DNA of 64,000 nucleotides, taken from NCBI RefSeq assembly GCF_032854445.1, contig NC_088306.1:22045764-22109763 (forward strand), given 5' to 3'. The notes under the pieces are model-generated. The model did not search any database. It worked only from the letters and a program-made list of their open reading frames with translations, and was not told where the DNA came from. A program made the position numbers and the translations under genes. Source of the stretch: Liolophura sinensis (lineage: Eukaryota; Mollusca; Polyplacophora; Chitonida; Chitonidae). How positions within the stretch are numbered: position 1 is the first letter of the stretch; each line of letters starts with the position of its first letter. Below, piece after piece: positions 34,855-46,300 of the stretch.

Positions 34855-36760
34855 GAGCTGACAAACACCCCTAAAAATCTTTGACACAAACAAACAAGAG
34901 CCAGAGACAACATCTGACAAACATCCCGACTCACATAACCCTTTGACAACCAAATAGAGGAAAGGATGAACATCCGATAAACCATGTCAAATAAATAACA
35001 GACAAACCTCCCGACTCTCAAACCTTTGACAAACTTGTCAGAGCCAAAGATGTATACCTCTGACAAACAACGAAAGCGTATTCTCTCACGCTTCAGCCAG
35101 AGGCAAAAATGAATATCTGACAAACATCTGAATTCACAAGAGCCAAAGATTTAGATCAGACAAACATCCGGAATCATAAAACCCATTGGCAAACGAGTCA
35201 GGGACAATGACAAAGATCACACAAACATCCGGAATCATAAACCCTTTGACAAACCCCCCAGAGGCAATGATGAAGATCACATAAACATCCGGAATCATAA
35301 ATCCTTTGACAAACCCTTCAGAGCCAATGATGAAGATCAGACAAACATCCGGAATCATAAACTCTTTGACAAACCCGCCAGAGGCAATGATAAAGATCAC
35401 ACAAACATCCGGAATCATAAATCCTTTGACAAACCCGCCAGAGCCAATGATGAAGATCACACAAACATCCGGAATCATAAACCCTTTGACAAACCTGCCA
35501 AAGCCAATGATGAAGATCACACAAACATCCGGAATCATAAACCCTTTGACAAACCTGCCAGGACCAATGATGAAAATCACACAAACATCCGGAATCATAA
35601 ACTCTTTGACAAACCCTCCAGAACCAATGATGAAGATCAGACAAACATCCGGAATCATGAACCCTTTGCCAAAGCCGCCAGGACCAATGATGAAGATCAC
35701 ACAAACATCCGGAATCATAAACCCTTTGGCAAAGCCGCCAGGACCGATGATGAAGATCACAAACATCCGGAATCATAAACCCTTTGGCAAAGCCGCCAGG
35801 ACCGATGATGAAGATCACACAAACATCCGGAATCATAAACCCTTTGGCAAACTCTCCAGAGCCAATGATGAAGATCAGACAAACATCCAGAATCATAAAC
35901 CCTTTGGCAAAGCCGCCAGGACCAACGATGAAGATCAGACAAACATCCGGAATCATAAACTCTTTGACAAACCCTCCAGAACCAATGATGAAGATCAGAC
36001 AAACATCCGGAATCATAAACCCTTTGGTAAAGCCGCCAGGACCAGTGATAAAGATCACACAAACATCCGGAATCATAAACCCTTTGACAAACCCGCCAGA
36101 GCCAATGATGAAGATCACACAAACATCCGGAATCATAAACCCTTTGGTAAAGCCGCCAGGACCAGTGATAAAGATCACACAAACATCCGGAATCATAAAC
36201 CCTTTGACAAACCCGCCAGAGCCAATGATGAAGATCACACAAACATCCGGAATCATAAACCCTTTGACAAACCTGCCAAAACCAATGATGAAGATCACAC
36301 AAACATCCGGAATCATAAACCCTTTGACAAACCTGCCAAAACCAATGATGAAGATCACACAAACATCCGGAATCATAAACCCTTTGACAAACCCGCCAGA
36401 GCCAATGATGAAGATCACACAAACATCCGGAATCATAAACCCTTTGGCAAAGCCGCCAGGACCAACGATGAAGATCAGACAAACATCCGGAATCATAAAT
36501 TCTTTCACAAACCCGCCAGAGCAGAGGGTAAGCATCTAACACACATTCGGACTCGTGAAACCTTTTGACAAAACGCGCAAATACCAAAGAGGATGATCAG
36601 ACAAACGTCCTTAACTATAAAATCCATTGGCAAACGATCCAGAACCAAAGATGAACGTCTGAGAAATACCCGGACTCACACACCCCTTTGACAAACCAGC
36701 AAAAACCGATGATTAAGATCAAAAAATCATCCTGATTCACAAAGCCCTTTTACATCCAAG
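34855..36760 (+). repeat. 60-bp tandem array, about 25 good copies with decayed edges
   Basis: The unit begins ACAAACATCCGGAATCATAA, then ACCCTTTGACAAACCCGCCA, then GAGCCAATGATGAAGATCAC. The core 35150-36540 is nearly regular and the flanks decay on both sides. One unit near 35700-35760 is 58 bases. The long frames (up to 420 codons) on both strands are explained by a period divisible by three and carry no flanking coding sequence. Confidence 0.97.
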
Positions 36761-36894
36761 CCCCAGGACATAACGCTGTCTTAGACTTAAGTACGTTTTC
36801 ACTCACGACTTCAAACATTGTGCTGGGCTAAGGTTGTTACTTACCTTGATATCTAAGAGTTATCTTTGACTTTCCTGACAAAAGTGCAAATTAG

Positions 36895-36950
36895 TGTTTA
36901 TTTATTTATTTTACATGGTATTTTACACCGTACTCAAAATTCAAATATAG
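36895..36950 (-). mobile_element. SINE-A tail fragment, reverse
   Basis: GTTTATTTATTTATTTTACA, then GGTATTTTACACCGTACTCA, then unrelated sequence. Confidence 0.6.
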
Positions 36951-37285
36951 CTTCAAATATAATACCACAAGTTAAGGCATGCATACTCTTACTTAAGTGC
37001 AAACACAGTTTCGTGAATTTTGTTTTACTTATTTGACGTGACGTCCTCAAGACTAATTCAACCCAAGTACATTGTAATAACAAACAGTGAGTTTTTGCCT
37101 GCAGACAAACAGATCTCATTTGACTGTAATTTCATGCCAAATTTGTACATTAGTTACGGATGATGTAAACAGAACATCGTCTCATGTGTTTTTATTTAGC
37201 AACCAAGGCAAAGAACAAAAAGCAATCAAATACACAGTAAAGTTACAGCTAAAATACTAAACCTAGAGTATACATTTTGTATTTC

Positions 37286-37556
37286 TGGGCCTCCGTGGCG
37301 TATGGACGCCAGCGGGTCGCAATGAGGAGTCTCCCACCAATGCGGTCGCCGTGAGTGAGTTCAAGTCCAGCTTATACTGGCTTCCTCTTCGCCTGTACGT
37401 GGGAAGGTCTGCCAGCAACGTTCGGATGGTCATGGGTTTCCCCCGGGCTTGATCCGGCTTTTCCTCACCATAATGGTGGCCGCCGTCGTATAAATGAAAT
37501 ATTCTTGACTACGACGTAAAACTCCAGATAAATAAATAAAATAAATAAATTTGTAT
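37286..37556 (+). mobile_element. SINE-A, near full length, forward
   Basis: Begins GGGCCTCCGTGGCGTATGGA, has GTGAGTTCAAGTCCAGCTTA (box B), the GTTTCCCCCGGGC core, CCGCCGTCGTATAAATGAAA and an AAATAAATAAA tail. The box A segment is altered in this copy. Confidence 0.9.
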
Positions 37557-37679
37557 TTCTACAGTAATTTTTGTACATGTGACTAAAGTATTATTCTCTG
37601 TGATAAAAGACAACAAAAGTTTGTGTATAAACTGAAATTCACCTAAAGTTTAGCATTTTTCAACTGACACACTTTGCTA

Positions 37680-37885
37680 CATTCTGCATTTTTACAGTAT
37701 CCAAAAGATTGTAACTGTGCATTTTTACAGTATCTAAAAGCTTCTAAGCGTGTATTTTAGAGAATCTAAAAGCCTCTAACTGTGCATTTTACGGTATCAA
37801 AAAGCTTCTAACTATGCATTTTTACACTATCTAAAAGCTGTGCATTTTACAGTATATCAAAAAGCTTTTAACTGTACATTTTCTC
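37680..37885 (+). repeat. Tandem repeat of about 36 bp, 5-6 copies
   Basis: TGCATTTTTACAGTATCTAA followed by AAGCTTCTAACTG, repeated with indels. It touches the left end of the duplicated block at 37863. Confidence 0.8.
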
Positions 37886-38576
37886 AGGCCGGACATCAGG
37901 TTTACTACACTATACATGCATTTTATACAATGTAGGCCCTCCTCAGTGATAAAAACTAATAGCTACACAACTGTTTTATGTGACCTGTGAACCTATATAT
38001 CTGTGAACGCGCATATTATCCTCGTACGCGGCATAGTGTGGATATAGCCCGAGGCGTAGGGATGGGGAGGGGGAGGTGGTGTTAGTTAAATGGGCAATGC
38101 CATGTTTAATGTAGATGACACAGTGATACTAGCTTCAGTATACCAGTACATTCTTATCTCAAACAGTTGATTCAATATCCTGAAAAAAATAGAAAAAAAA
38201 GGAAAAAAGCATGGACTGGACAAGCATTTAGGCTATGTACAAGCATTTAGGCTATGTACTAAAAATATTTCAAAAATGAAACATGTCAAATAAAACAAAA
38301 CAATGGCGCAAGTGTGGCACCGTTGATTGCTTTATATTGAACAGCACCTTACGTATAACCGACATACATAACCTACGTGTATGTGCAGCTCTTGGTTCTC
38401 AGTGGCGATTGCCATGAATTTTGATCATCTTAATAAAAACTTCATTGCATAATGGGTTGCGCGGATCTATACATGGACTACGATCAAGAAATGTTTTAGA
38501 ATTAAGCATTTAATTTACCTCGAAAAGGTGCATGCATACTTTTCAAAGACAAGTTTCATGAAGACAGATTTTATAA
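37863..38576 (+). repeat. Duplicated segment, copy 1
   Basis: Nearly identical to 41092-41744 from GCTTTTAACTGTACATTTTC to TTTCATGAAGACAGAT. This copy has an extra G-rich stretch (GGGATGGGGAGGGGGAGG) and a doubled AAGCATTTAGGCTATGTAC. No open frame is shared, so a gene duplication is not indicated. Confidence 0.9.
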
Positions 38577-38579
38577 AGA

Positions 38580-38955
38580 CGAATTGTATGAACTTGACCT
38601 TTGACCGCTCTATAGTGCAGCAATTTTATTCCCTTACTTAACAGATTCTTGGTGCATGTCTTTAAAGTTTTTTTCTCTGTCAAAAAGCTACTTTTTCAAA
38701 CCAGCGCCTATTTACGTTTCAAGTGCATATCACTGTTTGGATATGTAAGGCCATTAACACACACCTGGGCTCAAGAAGCCCTCTTGACGCTAAGAGCACG
38801 TAACTGCAATGGCAACCAGCACTGTAGGCAGTTACGTGATCGTAACGGTAAATGCGGCTTCCCACAAGTGGATCCAGAACATATACATGTAGCTAATTAA
38901 AAGTGCTTAGTCAACCACATTTTCATAAAAACCATCTAAATATAAAAGAGTAACG
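38580..38955. other. No recognisable gene
   Basis: An 83-codon open frame at 38649-38900 shows no homology I recognise. Confidence 0.3.
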
Positions 38956-38959
38956 GACA

Positions 38960-39153
38960 CAATAATGCTCATTGGAGAACGAATGGAAGAAACCCACGAC
39001 CATCGGCAGGTTGCTGGCAGACCTTACCACTTAGGGCCAGAGAGTAAACCAGCATGATCTGGACTTGAACTCACAGCCACCGCATTGGTAAGAGACTCCT
39101 GGGTCATTATGCTGCGCTAGCGCGCTAACCAACTGAGCCACGGAGGCCCCTTG
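38960..39153 (-). mobile_element. SINE-A, reverse, with intact tRNA-like head
   Basis: The tail half is lost. The head is excellent: on the minus strand GGGGCCTCCGTGGCTCAG, then TTGGTTAGCGCGCTAGCG, and GAGTTCAAGTCCAGATC as box B. Confidence 0.9.
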
Positions 39154-39697
39154 TCGTAATGGAGTAAATTAAATCATTAATTCTACAAACTTTCCACGAT
39201 CGTCGTCCATGTAAAGTTTCGCTCAGTCCAGTGCAGTGAAGTCAAAAATCTGTGTTATACAGTTGAGCTAATTTAACTAAAAAAAACAGAGTCATGTGGC
39301 CAGATCAGCTATCCGGAAACTCATCTGGTTATACTGATGACTCACTTGGTTAGTCCGAAAACTCACATGAGTTTCTCCTGACTCCTGGTGATCTGATAAT
39401 ATGACTCATTTTTCCGGGCTGAATTAGATCAATTGTGTAACTTAGGTTTTGAATCAGTTGACCCAAATTTTTCTCTAATTAATGTGTTGTCTTCACAAAT
39501 GAGAGCCATCAAGCCTTTTAAAAATTTTCCGCTGTGTGTTTCAATCACTGATCGAGTCTAGCGGTTCCTTTTTGAACCGCGGTATCTTCGCCCTTTCTCC
39601 GTCCTCTTTCCTCCACCCACGGCATATGCCGGCATCTGTATTTATTTATTTTATTACAATCACATATGGAAAGATTAAGTTTCTTGAAATGAGACCT

Positions 39698-39887
39698 GTG
39701 GGCCTCCGAGACCTGTTGGTTAGCGTGCCAGCGCGACGGAATGACCCAGAGGCCTCTCACTAATGCTAGGAGTTCAAGTCCAACTATTGTTCGCTTCCTC
39801 TCCAGTGGTCGCCGTCGTATAAGTGAAATATTAGTATACATTGTACGACACCAATCAAATAAATAAATAAAAAATAAATAAATGTAA
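39698..39887 (+). mobile_element. SINE-A, forward, internal deletion
   Basis: Head GGGCCTCCGAGACCTGTTGG, GGAGTTCAAGTCCAACTATT, then a jump from CTTCCTCTCCAG straight to TGGTCGCCGTCGTATAAG, followed by the tail. Confidence 0.85.
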
Positions 39888-39934
39888 TGAGCCCACTAGA
39901 ACAGATTTCTCCCAGCATGTTTCTTTCTAGGCTT

Positions 39935-40005
39935 CGTCGTCATATGACTGAAAAATTGTTGAGTACGACGTTAAACCCCAAGCACTCACTCACTCTTTCT
40001 AGGCC
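39935..40005 (+). mobile_element. SINE-C tail fragment
   Basis: CGTCGTCATATGACTGAAAA, TTGTTGAGTACGACGTTAAA, CCCCAAGCACTCACTCACTC. This is the best copy of the sequence that resembles the 64-bp array unit. Confidence 0.7.
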
Positions 40006-40121
40006 ACACAGTCAGATGTTTAGGTCAGGTGACCTTAAATGGATACGGAATCATCGCTGATTGGTTGTTGTAGGAGATAAGAAAGTCCGCGCTATGTACC
40101 TAGCCTAAGAGAATTTTTAGG

Positions 40122-40460
40122 GTATGGTATGGAAGCCGGATGCGGTCACGCTCTCTCTTGTATGCTTGGCCCAAAGCAAGAACAGCGATATTTCCACGAC
40201 AGTGCGACATTTAGTCGAGATTAAGTCGAGATTAAGGCGACAACGCGAGATTCAGTCGAGATTCTTACGAAACTCCAACAACGTTCGGGTCGAGAATCTC
40301 GTGTAAATCTTGCCCCCTCGTCACAATCTCACTTTGTTGCCCTAATCTCGACCTAATCTTGTTTAAATCTCGCACTGTCGTTCATATATCTCCGTCCAGG
40401 GTTTATGAAAATGTGTAGGAGAAAGCATGTCCGCATCCGGCTTCAATAGCATGGCACATT
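40122..40460. mobile_element. Foldback MITE with long inverted arms
   Basis: The two halves are inverted copies: GAAGCCGGATGCGG at 40132 against CCGCATCCGGCTTC near 40431-40444, and CGACAGTGCGA at 40197 against TCGCACTGTCG at 40370-40380. Arms of about 140 bases contain repeated TCGAGATTA words. There is no open frame of note. Confidence 0.75.
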
Positions 40461-40469
40461 TTTTTTTCA

Positions 40470-40870
40470 AGTGTAGCCGTGGCTGAAAGCTTTAACTTCG
40501 GAAATCCAATAAGCACTGTCAGTCGTTCAGCGCCGAGTATGTATTCTTTTTAACAGAAAATACAAGAAATGATAAAAACTGAGTTATTTAGGTAGAGTGG
40601 TGGAAACATACATTTTAGAGCAACCGGACGATACCGCGTCACTTGCACCCAACTTGTACATTAAGAGGCCAAACAGAGTACGGTGGACGTTTTTGGTTAA
40701 AACTGATAACATAGCGGCACCTTCAGTTGTCACAACCTGTGCGATTTTATTTTACTTCGAACTGCGATTTCTCAGTTGTGCAACATATCAAAAGTAAAAA
40801 AAAAAGTTATGCTGTGAGATACTTTATCCATGTACATTTGCCTTAGGTCTTGTGTTTTCTTATCTTTTAA
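40470..40870. other. No recognisable gene
   Basis: Short open frames only. Confidence 0.3.
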
Positions 40871-40875
40871 GGAAT

Positions 40876-41001
40876 CATAAAACTCGTCACTGTCCGAAAT
40901 GGCATACACCCGACATCCAACCCCGTCCAACAGCTATATGAAAGACTGGGATATTCACATCAGTGTTCAGTATTCACACAGGAAGCGTTGGTGAGATGTC
41001 G
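40876..41001 (+). repeat. Second duplicated segment, copy 1
   Basis: AAACTCGTCACTGTCCGAAA through CACAGGAAGCGTTGGTGAGA recurs at 41743-41862 with few changes. Confidence 0.9.
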
Positions 41002-41091
41002 GAGAACGGCTCTGAATTAAAGCTCCGGGAAGCTGGAGACATGTTTCATAAATGACGTACGTTTCTTGGTCTGCAGGAATTTGGTCTGCGT

Positions 41092-41862
41092 AGCTTTTAA
41101 CTGTACATTTTCTCAGGCCGGACATCAGGTTTACTACACTCTACATGCATTTTATACAATGCACGCCCTCCTCAGTGATAAAAACTAATAGCTACACAAC
41201 TGTTTTATGTGACCTGTGAACCTATATATCTGTGAACGCGCATATTATCCTCGTACGCGGCATAGTGTGGATATAGCCCGAGGAAATGCCATGTTTAATG
41301 TAGATGACACAGTGATACTAGCTTCAGTATACCAGTATATTCTTATCTCAAACAGTTGATTCAATATCCTGAAAAAAATAGAAAAAAAGAAAAAAAGCAT
41401 GGACGACTGGACAAGCATTTAGGCTATGTACTAAAAATATTTCAAAAATAAAACATGTCAAATAAAACAAAACAATGGCGCAAGTGTGGCACCGTTGATT
41501 GCTTTATATTGAACAGCACCTTACGTATAACCGACATACATAACCTACGTGTATGTACCGCTCTTGGTTCTCAGTGGCGATTGCCATGAATTTTGACCAT
41601 CTTAATAAAAACTTCATTGCATAATGGGTTGCGCGGATCTATACATGAACTACGATCAAGAAATGTTTTAGAATTAAGCATTTAATTTACCTCGAAAAGG
41701 TGCATGCATACTTTTCAAAGACAAGTTTCATGAAGACAGATAAAACTCGTTACTCTCCGAAATGGCATACACCCGACATCCAACCCCGTCCAACCGTTAT
41801 ATGAAAGACTGGGATATTCACATCATTGTTCAGTATTCACACAGGAAGCGTTGGTGAGATGT
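41092..41862 (+). repeat. Duplicated segments, copies 2 (fused)
   Basis: 41092-41742 repeats 37863-38574, and 41743-41862 repeats 40876-41001. The two source blocks are directly joined here, within the word AGATAAAACTCGT. Confidence 0.9.
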
Positions 41863-41939
41863 CTTGCATGCTTTTGTCATGCAAGACAAATCCTTAACAC
41901 AGGCAGGAAAGTCCAATATTACTTTTGAAATTCATAAAG

Positions 41940-42238
41940 AGGACGGAAAACTGCTTCACCTCATTAGGTGCGTGACAAACCTCTTGGTGGAAGACTAGCT
42001 GGAGAGAAAACCACTTCACCTCACCAGGTACCAGATGAATCTCTTAGTGGAAGAAACCAAGGAGTCTAACTGGAGAGAAAACCACTTCACCTCATTACCT
42101 GACAAACCTGTTGGTGGAAGAAAACAAGTGGAGACTAGCTGGAGAGAAAACCACTTCACCTCACTAGGATTCTTAGTGGAAGAATCCAAGGAGTTTTAAG
42201 TGGAGGGAAAAACACTTGACCTCATTAGGTACCTACTA
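41940..42238 (+). repeat. Tandem repeat of about 60-75 bp, 5 copies
   Basis: GGAGAGAAAACCACTTCACC followed by TCATTAGGT and CTTGGTGGAAGAA segments, with variable spacing. Confidence 0.85.
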
Positions 42239-42399
42239 GTGCGTGCGTACTAATAAATGGAGTTTATTACACTGAAATTCAGCAGTATTACCCCGCTGAT
42301 AATATCTCGAAAAAGGGTATAGCTACAATTGCGCTCATGACGATTGCCTACATCAAAATCTTTAAATCACATGCTTATTCTTCCTCAAAGGCAAAATGA

Positions 42400-42527
42400 A
42401 GTATTTTATTTATTTATTTATTTGATGCCTTACTCAAGAATATTTCACTTATACCACGCCGGCCAGCATTATGGTGGGATAAAACCGGACAGAGCTCGGA
42501 GGAAACTCACGACCATCCAGGTCAAAA
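42400..42527 (-). mobile_element. SINE-A 3' half, reverse
   Basis: TTTATTTATTTATTTGATGC, CTCAAGAATATTTCACTTAT, GGCCAGCATTATGGTGGGAT and the CACGACCATCC end. Confidence 0.85.
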
Positions 42528-42529
42528 TG

Positions 42530-43300
42530 AAGTAAAACTGTAACTAAACCAGAGTTGTCTTCTAATCTCTTGATCCGTATATTCATGGTGCCACGTGATA
42601 TGGACACTCCAAGACTTTCTCAAGAAAACAGTTTATCATTCGAAACTGGCGACATACCGAAGGTATTTTTATTTGAATCTTTAGAGTTACGTTAGGTTTT
42701 CATGACAAAATTGAATAGGGTTAAGTTGAAATATAAGTTAACAGATAATACCACACGTTAGGCAAACTCTTATTTTAAGTATAAGGAACCCTCACCCTGC
42801 CTTGATGGAACTTTCAAAAATTAAAAAAAAAATCACAAATCAATTTTTCGCAACGTTCGTCGTAAATCACGTTAAAACACTACTTTTTTAATAACTGAAG
42901 TTGCTGAAACACCCTCACTGTCATTTCTTAAAAAAAAATTACGAGAATTTTTTCTACGAGAAGTGTGTCTTTTAATAATGGTCATAGCGCGATATGCAAC
43001 GAAAACTGTCCATACTATATAGGAAGAAGCGTTGTGTGTAAATATAACACAAAACAAAAAAAGATTTTGACGTCATGAATATAACGTTACAATGCACACG
43101 TCAGTACTGGGATGCAAACCATAAATGCCATCAAGCTAGAACGTCATTCAACCATAATGACGTCAGCGCAGTACAGTACAACGCAGTGGATCAAAACTTA
43201 ACGCCTACGTCACAATCAGGAAGACGTAGCTCATGGACACCAGTGAGCACGAGTGAGTATGCAGGGTGGCATTCCCTCCGTGGGATCTGAACTCACACAT
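42530..43300. other. Upstream region of the kinase gene
   Basis: About 0.8 kb of AT-rich sequence turns more GC-balanced from about 43070. No clear TATA box or splice acceptor defines a start site. Several GACGTCA-type words lie at 43067-43074, 43140-43146 and 43158-43164. Confidence 0.3.
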
Positions 43301-43349
43301 AATGGACTAAGAAGAGAGGTCATTTTGTGAGCAGCGTTGGGAAACAGAC

Positions 43350-46300
43350 ATGGGAAGACGGCTACGCCGGCTGCGACGATTTGCAAACCAAACGGTGCAG
43401 GTTGTCCGCAGGTCATCGTGGTTTTACGTCTGCTGCGGTAGAAAGACAGAAATAACTACACCCCACGCCGTCCGTTTGACCTCGGTGATTAGGGAGACTG
43501 GTTCCATGCGGGTCCGAGCAGTAAGTCCCACAGCGGTCCCTAGGGGACTATGCAGCAGTTGTCCCTGGAGAAGCTATGCTGTGAGACACAACAGTCCTTC
43601 CGCAGATGGTACGGATCTGGGCGCAAAACTACAAATCGCGGATGACTCCATTGCACCGGACACTGAGATCAACTGGCAGCCCATTCAGGCGGACTCTCGG
43701 CACAGTCAAGACTCCCGCGGAGTCACGCCTTCAAGCACCAAACAGTTCCCGGAAGTGATCCCATGTTCATGCCACGACTGCAGAGAGGTGAGTTTGAACT
43801 TCGATCTCCAAGATCAGATCGTAGGAACTTTCTCAAACAATGACCATGAGGGTGGTTATAACTCAACTTATGATCAGGAAGGAGATTCCGATTCAAGTTA
43901 TGAACATGAAGGTGGTTCCAACTCAGCTTATGAACACTTAGGCGGTTGTGAGTCAATTTATGATCCTGAAGGCGGCACCAACTCTACCGATCAGTGTGAA
44001 GGCGCAACCAACTCAACTTTTAATCAGGAATGTGGTTCATCTTCAACTTACGATAATGAAGGAGATTCTAACTCAACTTATTGTGATGAAGGTGGTTCCA
44101 ACTCAACTTTTTATCATGATGGCGTTTGCAACTTAACTGATGGCCACGAAGGCGTTCCTATCTCAACTGATGACAATGATGGCGGTTTCATGTCAACTGA
44201 TCATTATAAAGGCGGATCCAACTCAACTTATGATCAAGAAGGAGGCCGTAACTCAGGTCATGATTACCAAGGCGGTCGCAACTTAACTTATGATTACGAA
44301 GGCATTTCCAACTCAACAGATCATTACGAAGGCGGGTCCATCTCAACTTACGATCACGAAGGCGGTTCCAGCTTAACTTATGATCACAAAAGCTCCTACT
44401 CCACTCCTCATCACGTAGCCGGTCCCAACTCAACTTATTATCTCGAAGGCGGCTGTAACTTAACTTACGACCACGAAGGCGGTTCTAAATTAACTTATGA
44501 TCACAAAAGTGGTTCCAACTCCACCCCTCACCATGTAGGCGGTCCGAGCTCAAACTATGATCTCGAGGGCGACTGTAACTTAACTTATGATCATGATGGC
44601 GATCCCAACTTAACATATGGCCACAAAAGTGGTTTCAACTCCACCCCTCACCATGTAGGCAGTCCCAACTCAACTTATAATCTCGAAGGCGGCTGTAACT
44701 TAACCTATGATCCTGAAGGTGGCTGTAACTTAACTTATGATCATGAAGGCGGCTCCAGCTCAAATTATGATTGCGAGGACGTTTCCAACCCAACTGATCA
44801 CCATGACGGTGGTTCCAACTTCATTTATGATCACGGAGGCGGTTGCAAATCAACTTATAATCACGAAGGCTGTTCCAACTTTATTTATAATCCTGAACGT
44901 ATTTCCAACCCATCTGATCAACACGAGGGGGCTTCCAACTCCACTGATCATCATCAAGAAGGTTCTAACTCAACTTCTTATCACGAAGGCGGTTTCAACT
45001 CCACTGATCATGATGACGACGCTTATAACTCAACGTTTGATCACGAAGGCGGTTCCAACGCAACTGATCATCACGAAGGCGATTCCAAATTGACTTACGT
45101 CCATGGAGGCGATTCTAAATCAACTTATGTTCATGAAAGCAGGTCCAACTCAACTGATCGCCATAAAGGTGGTTTCAACTTAACTGATCATCGCGAAGGT
45201 GATTCTAATTCAACTTTTGATCACGAAGGCGAATCCAACTCCACTGATCATTACAAAGGCAGTTCCATCTCAACTTATGATCACAAAGGCTGTTCCATCT
45301 TCACTCATAATCATGAAGATATTTCCAATTCATCTGATCATCACGAAGATGGTTCCAATTCCAATGATCACCATCAAGATGGTTCTAACTCAACGTTTAA
45401 TCAAGAAAGCGGTTCCAACTCCACTGATCATCATGAAGATGGTTCCAACACAACTAATCACCACGAAGGCGGTTCCAACACAACTGATCATCACGAAGGC
45501 GGTTCTAAATCACCTTATGTTCATGAAAGCAGGTCCAACTCAAATGTTCGTCATAAAAGTGGTTCTAACTCAGCTGATCATCACGAAGGCGGTTCCAACT
45601 TAACTTACGATCACAAAAGTGGTTCCAACTCCACCCCTAATCACGTAGGCGGTCCCAACTTAACTTATGATCATGAAGGCGGCTCCAGCTCAAATTATGA
45701 TCACGATGAAGTTTCCAACCCAACTGGTCATCAAGAAGGTGGTTTCAACTTTATTTATGATCACGAAGGCGGCTGCAAATCAACTTATAATCACGAAGGC
45801 GGTTGCAAATCAACTTATAATCATGAAGGTATTTCCAGCTCTTCTGATTATCACGAAGGCGGTTTCAACTCCACTGATCATCATGACGATGTTTATAACT
45901 CAACGTTTGATCACGAGGGCTGTTTCAACGCAACTGATCATCACGAAGGCGGTTCCAACTTGACTTACGATCATGAAGGCGATTCTAAATCAACTTATGT
46001 TCATGAAAGCAGGTCCAACTCAACTGATCGTCATAAAGGTGGTTCCAACTCAACTGATCATCGCAAAGACGACTCTAATTCAACTTTTGATCACGAAGGC
46101 AGATCCAACTCAACTTATGATCATGAAGGCTGTTCCAACTTCACTTATAATCATGAAGATATTTCCAATTCATCTGGTCATCACGAAGATGGTTCCAACT
46201 CCAATGATCACCATCAAGATGGTTCTAACTCAGCGTTTAATCACGAAGGCGGTTCCAACTCCACTGATAAGCATGAAGATGGTTCCAACACAACTGATCG

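Noticed and set aside
35134-36587. Overlapping open frames of 210-420 codons on both strands
   Set aside because: They are translations of the 60-bp array. The period is a multiple of three, several frames and both strands are open at once, and no non-repeat coding sequence is attached.
39055-39153. tRNA gene suggested by box A and box B sequences
   Set aside because: The head is part of SINE-A copies also seen at 13820-14095, 19010-19306 and 37286-37556. No cloverleaf with proper anticodon and acceptor stems is evident.
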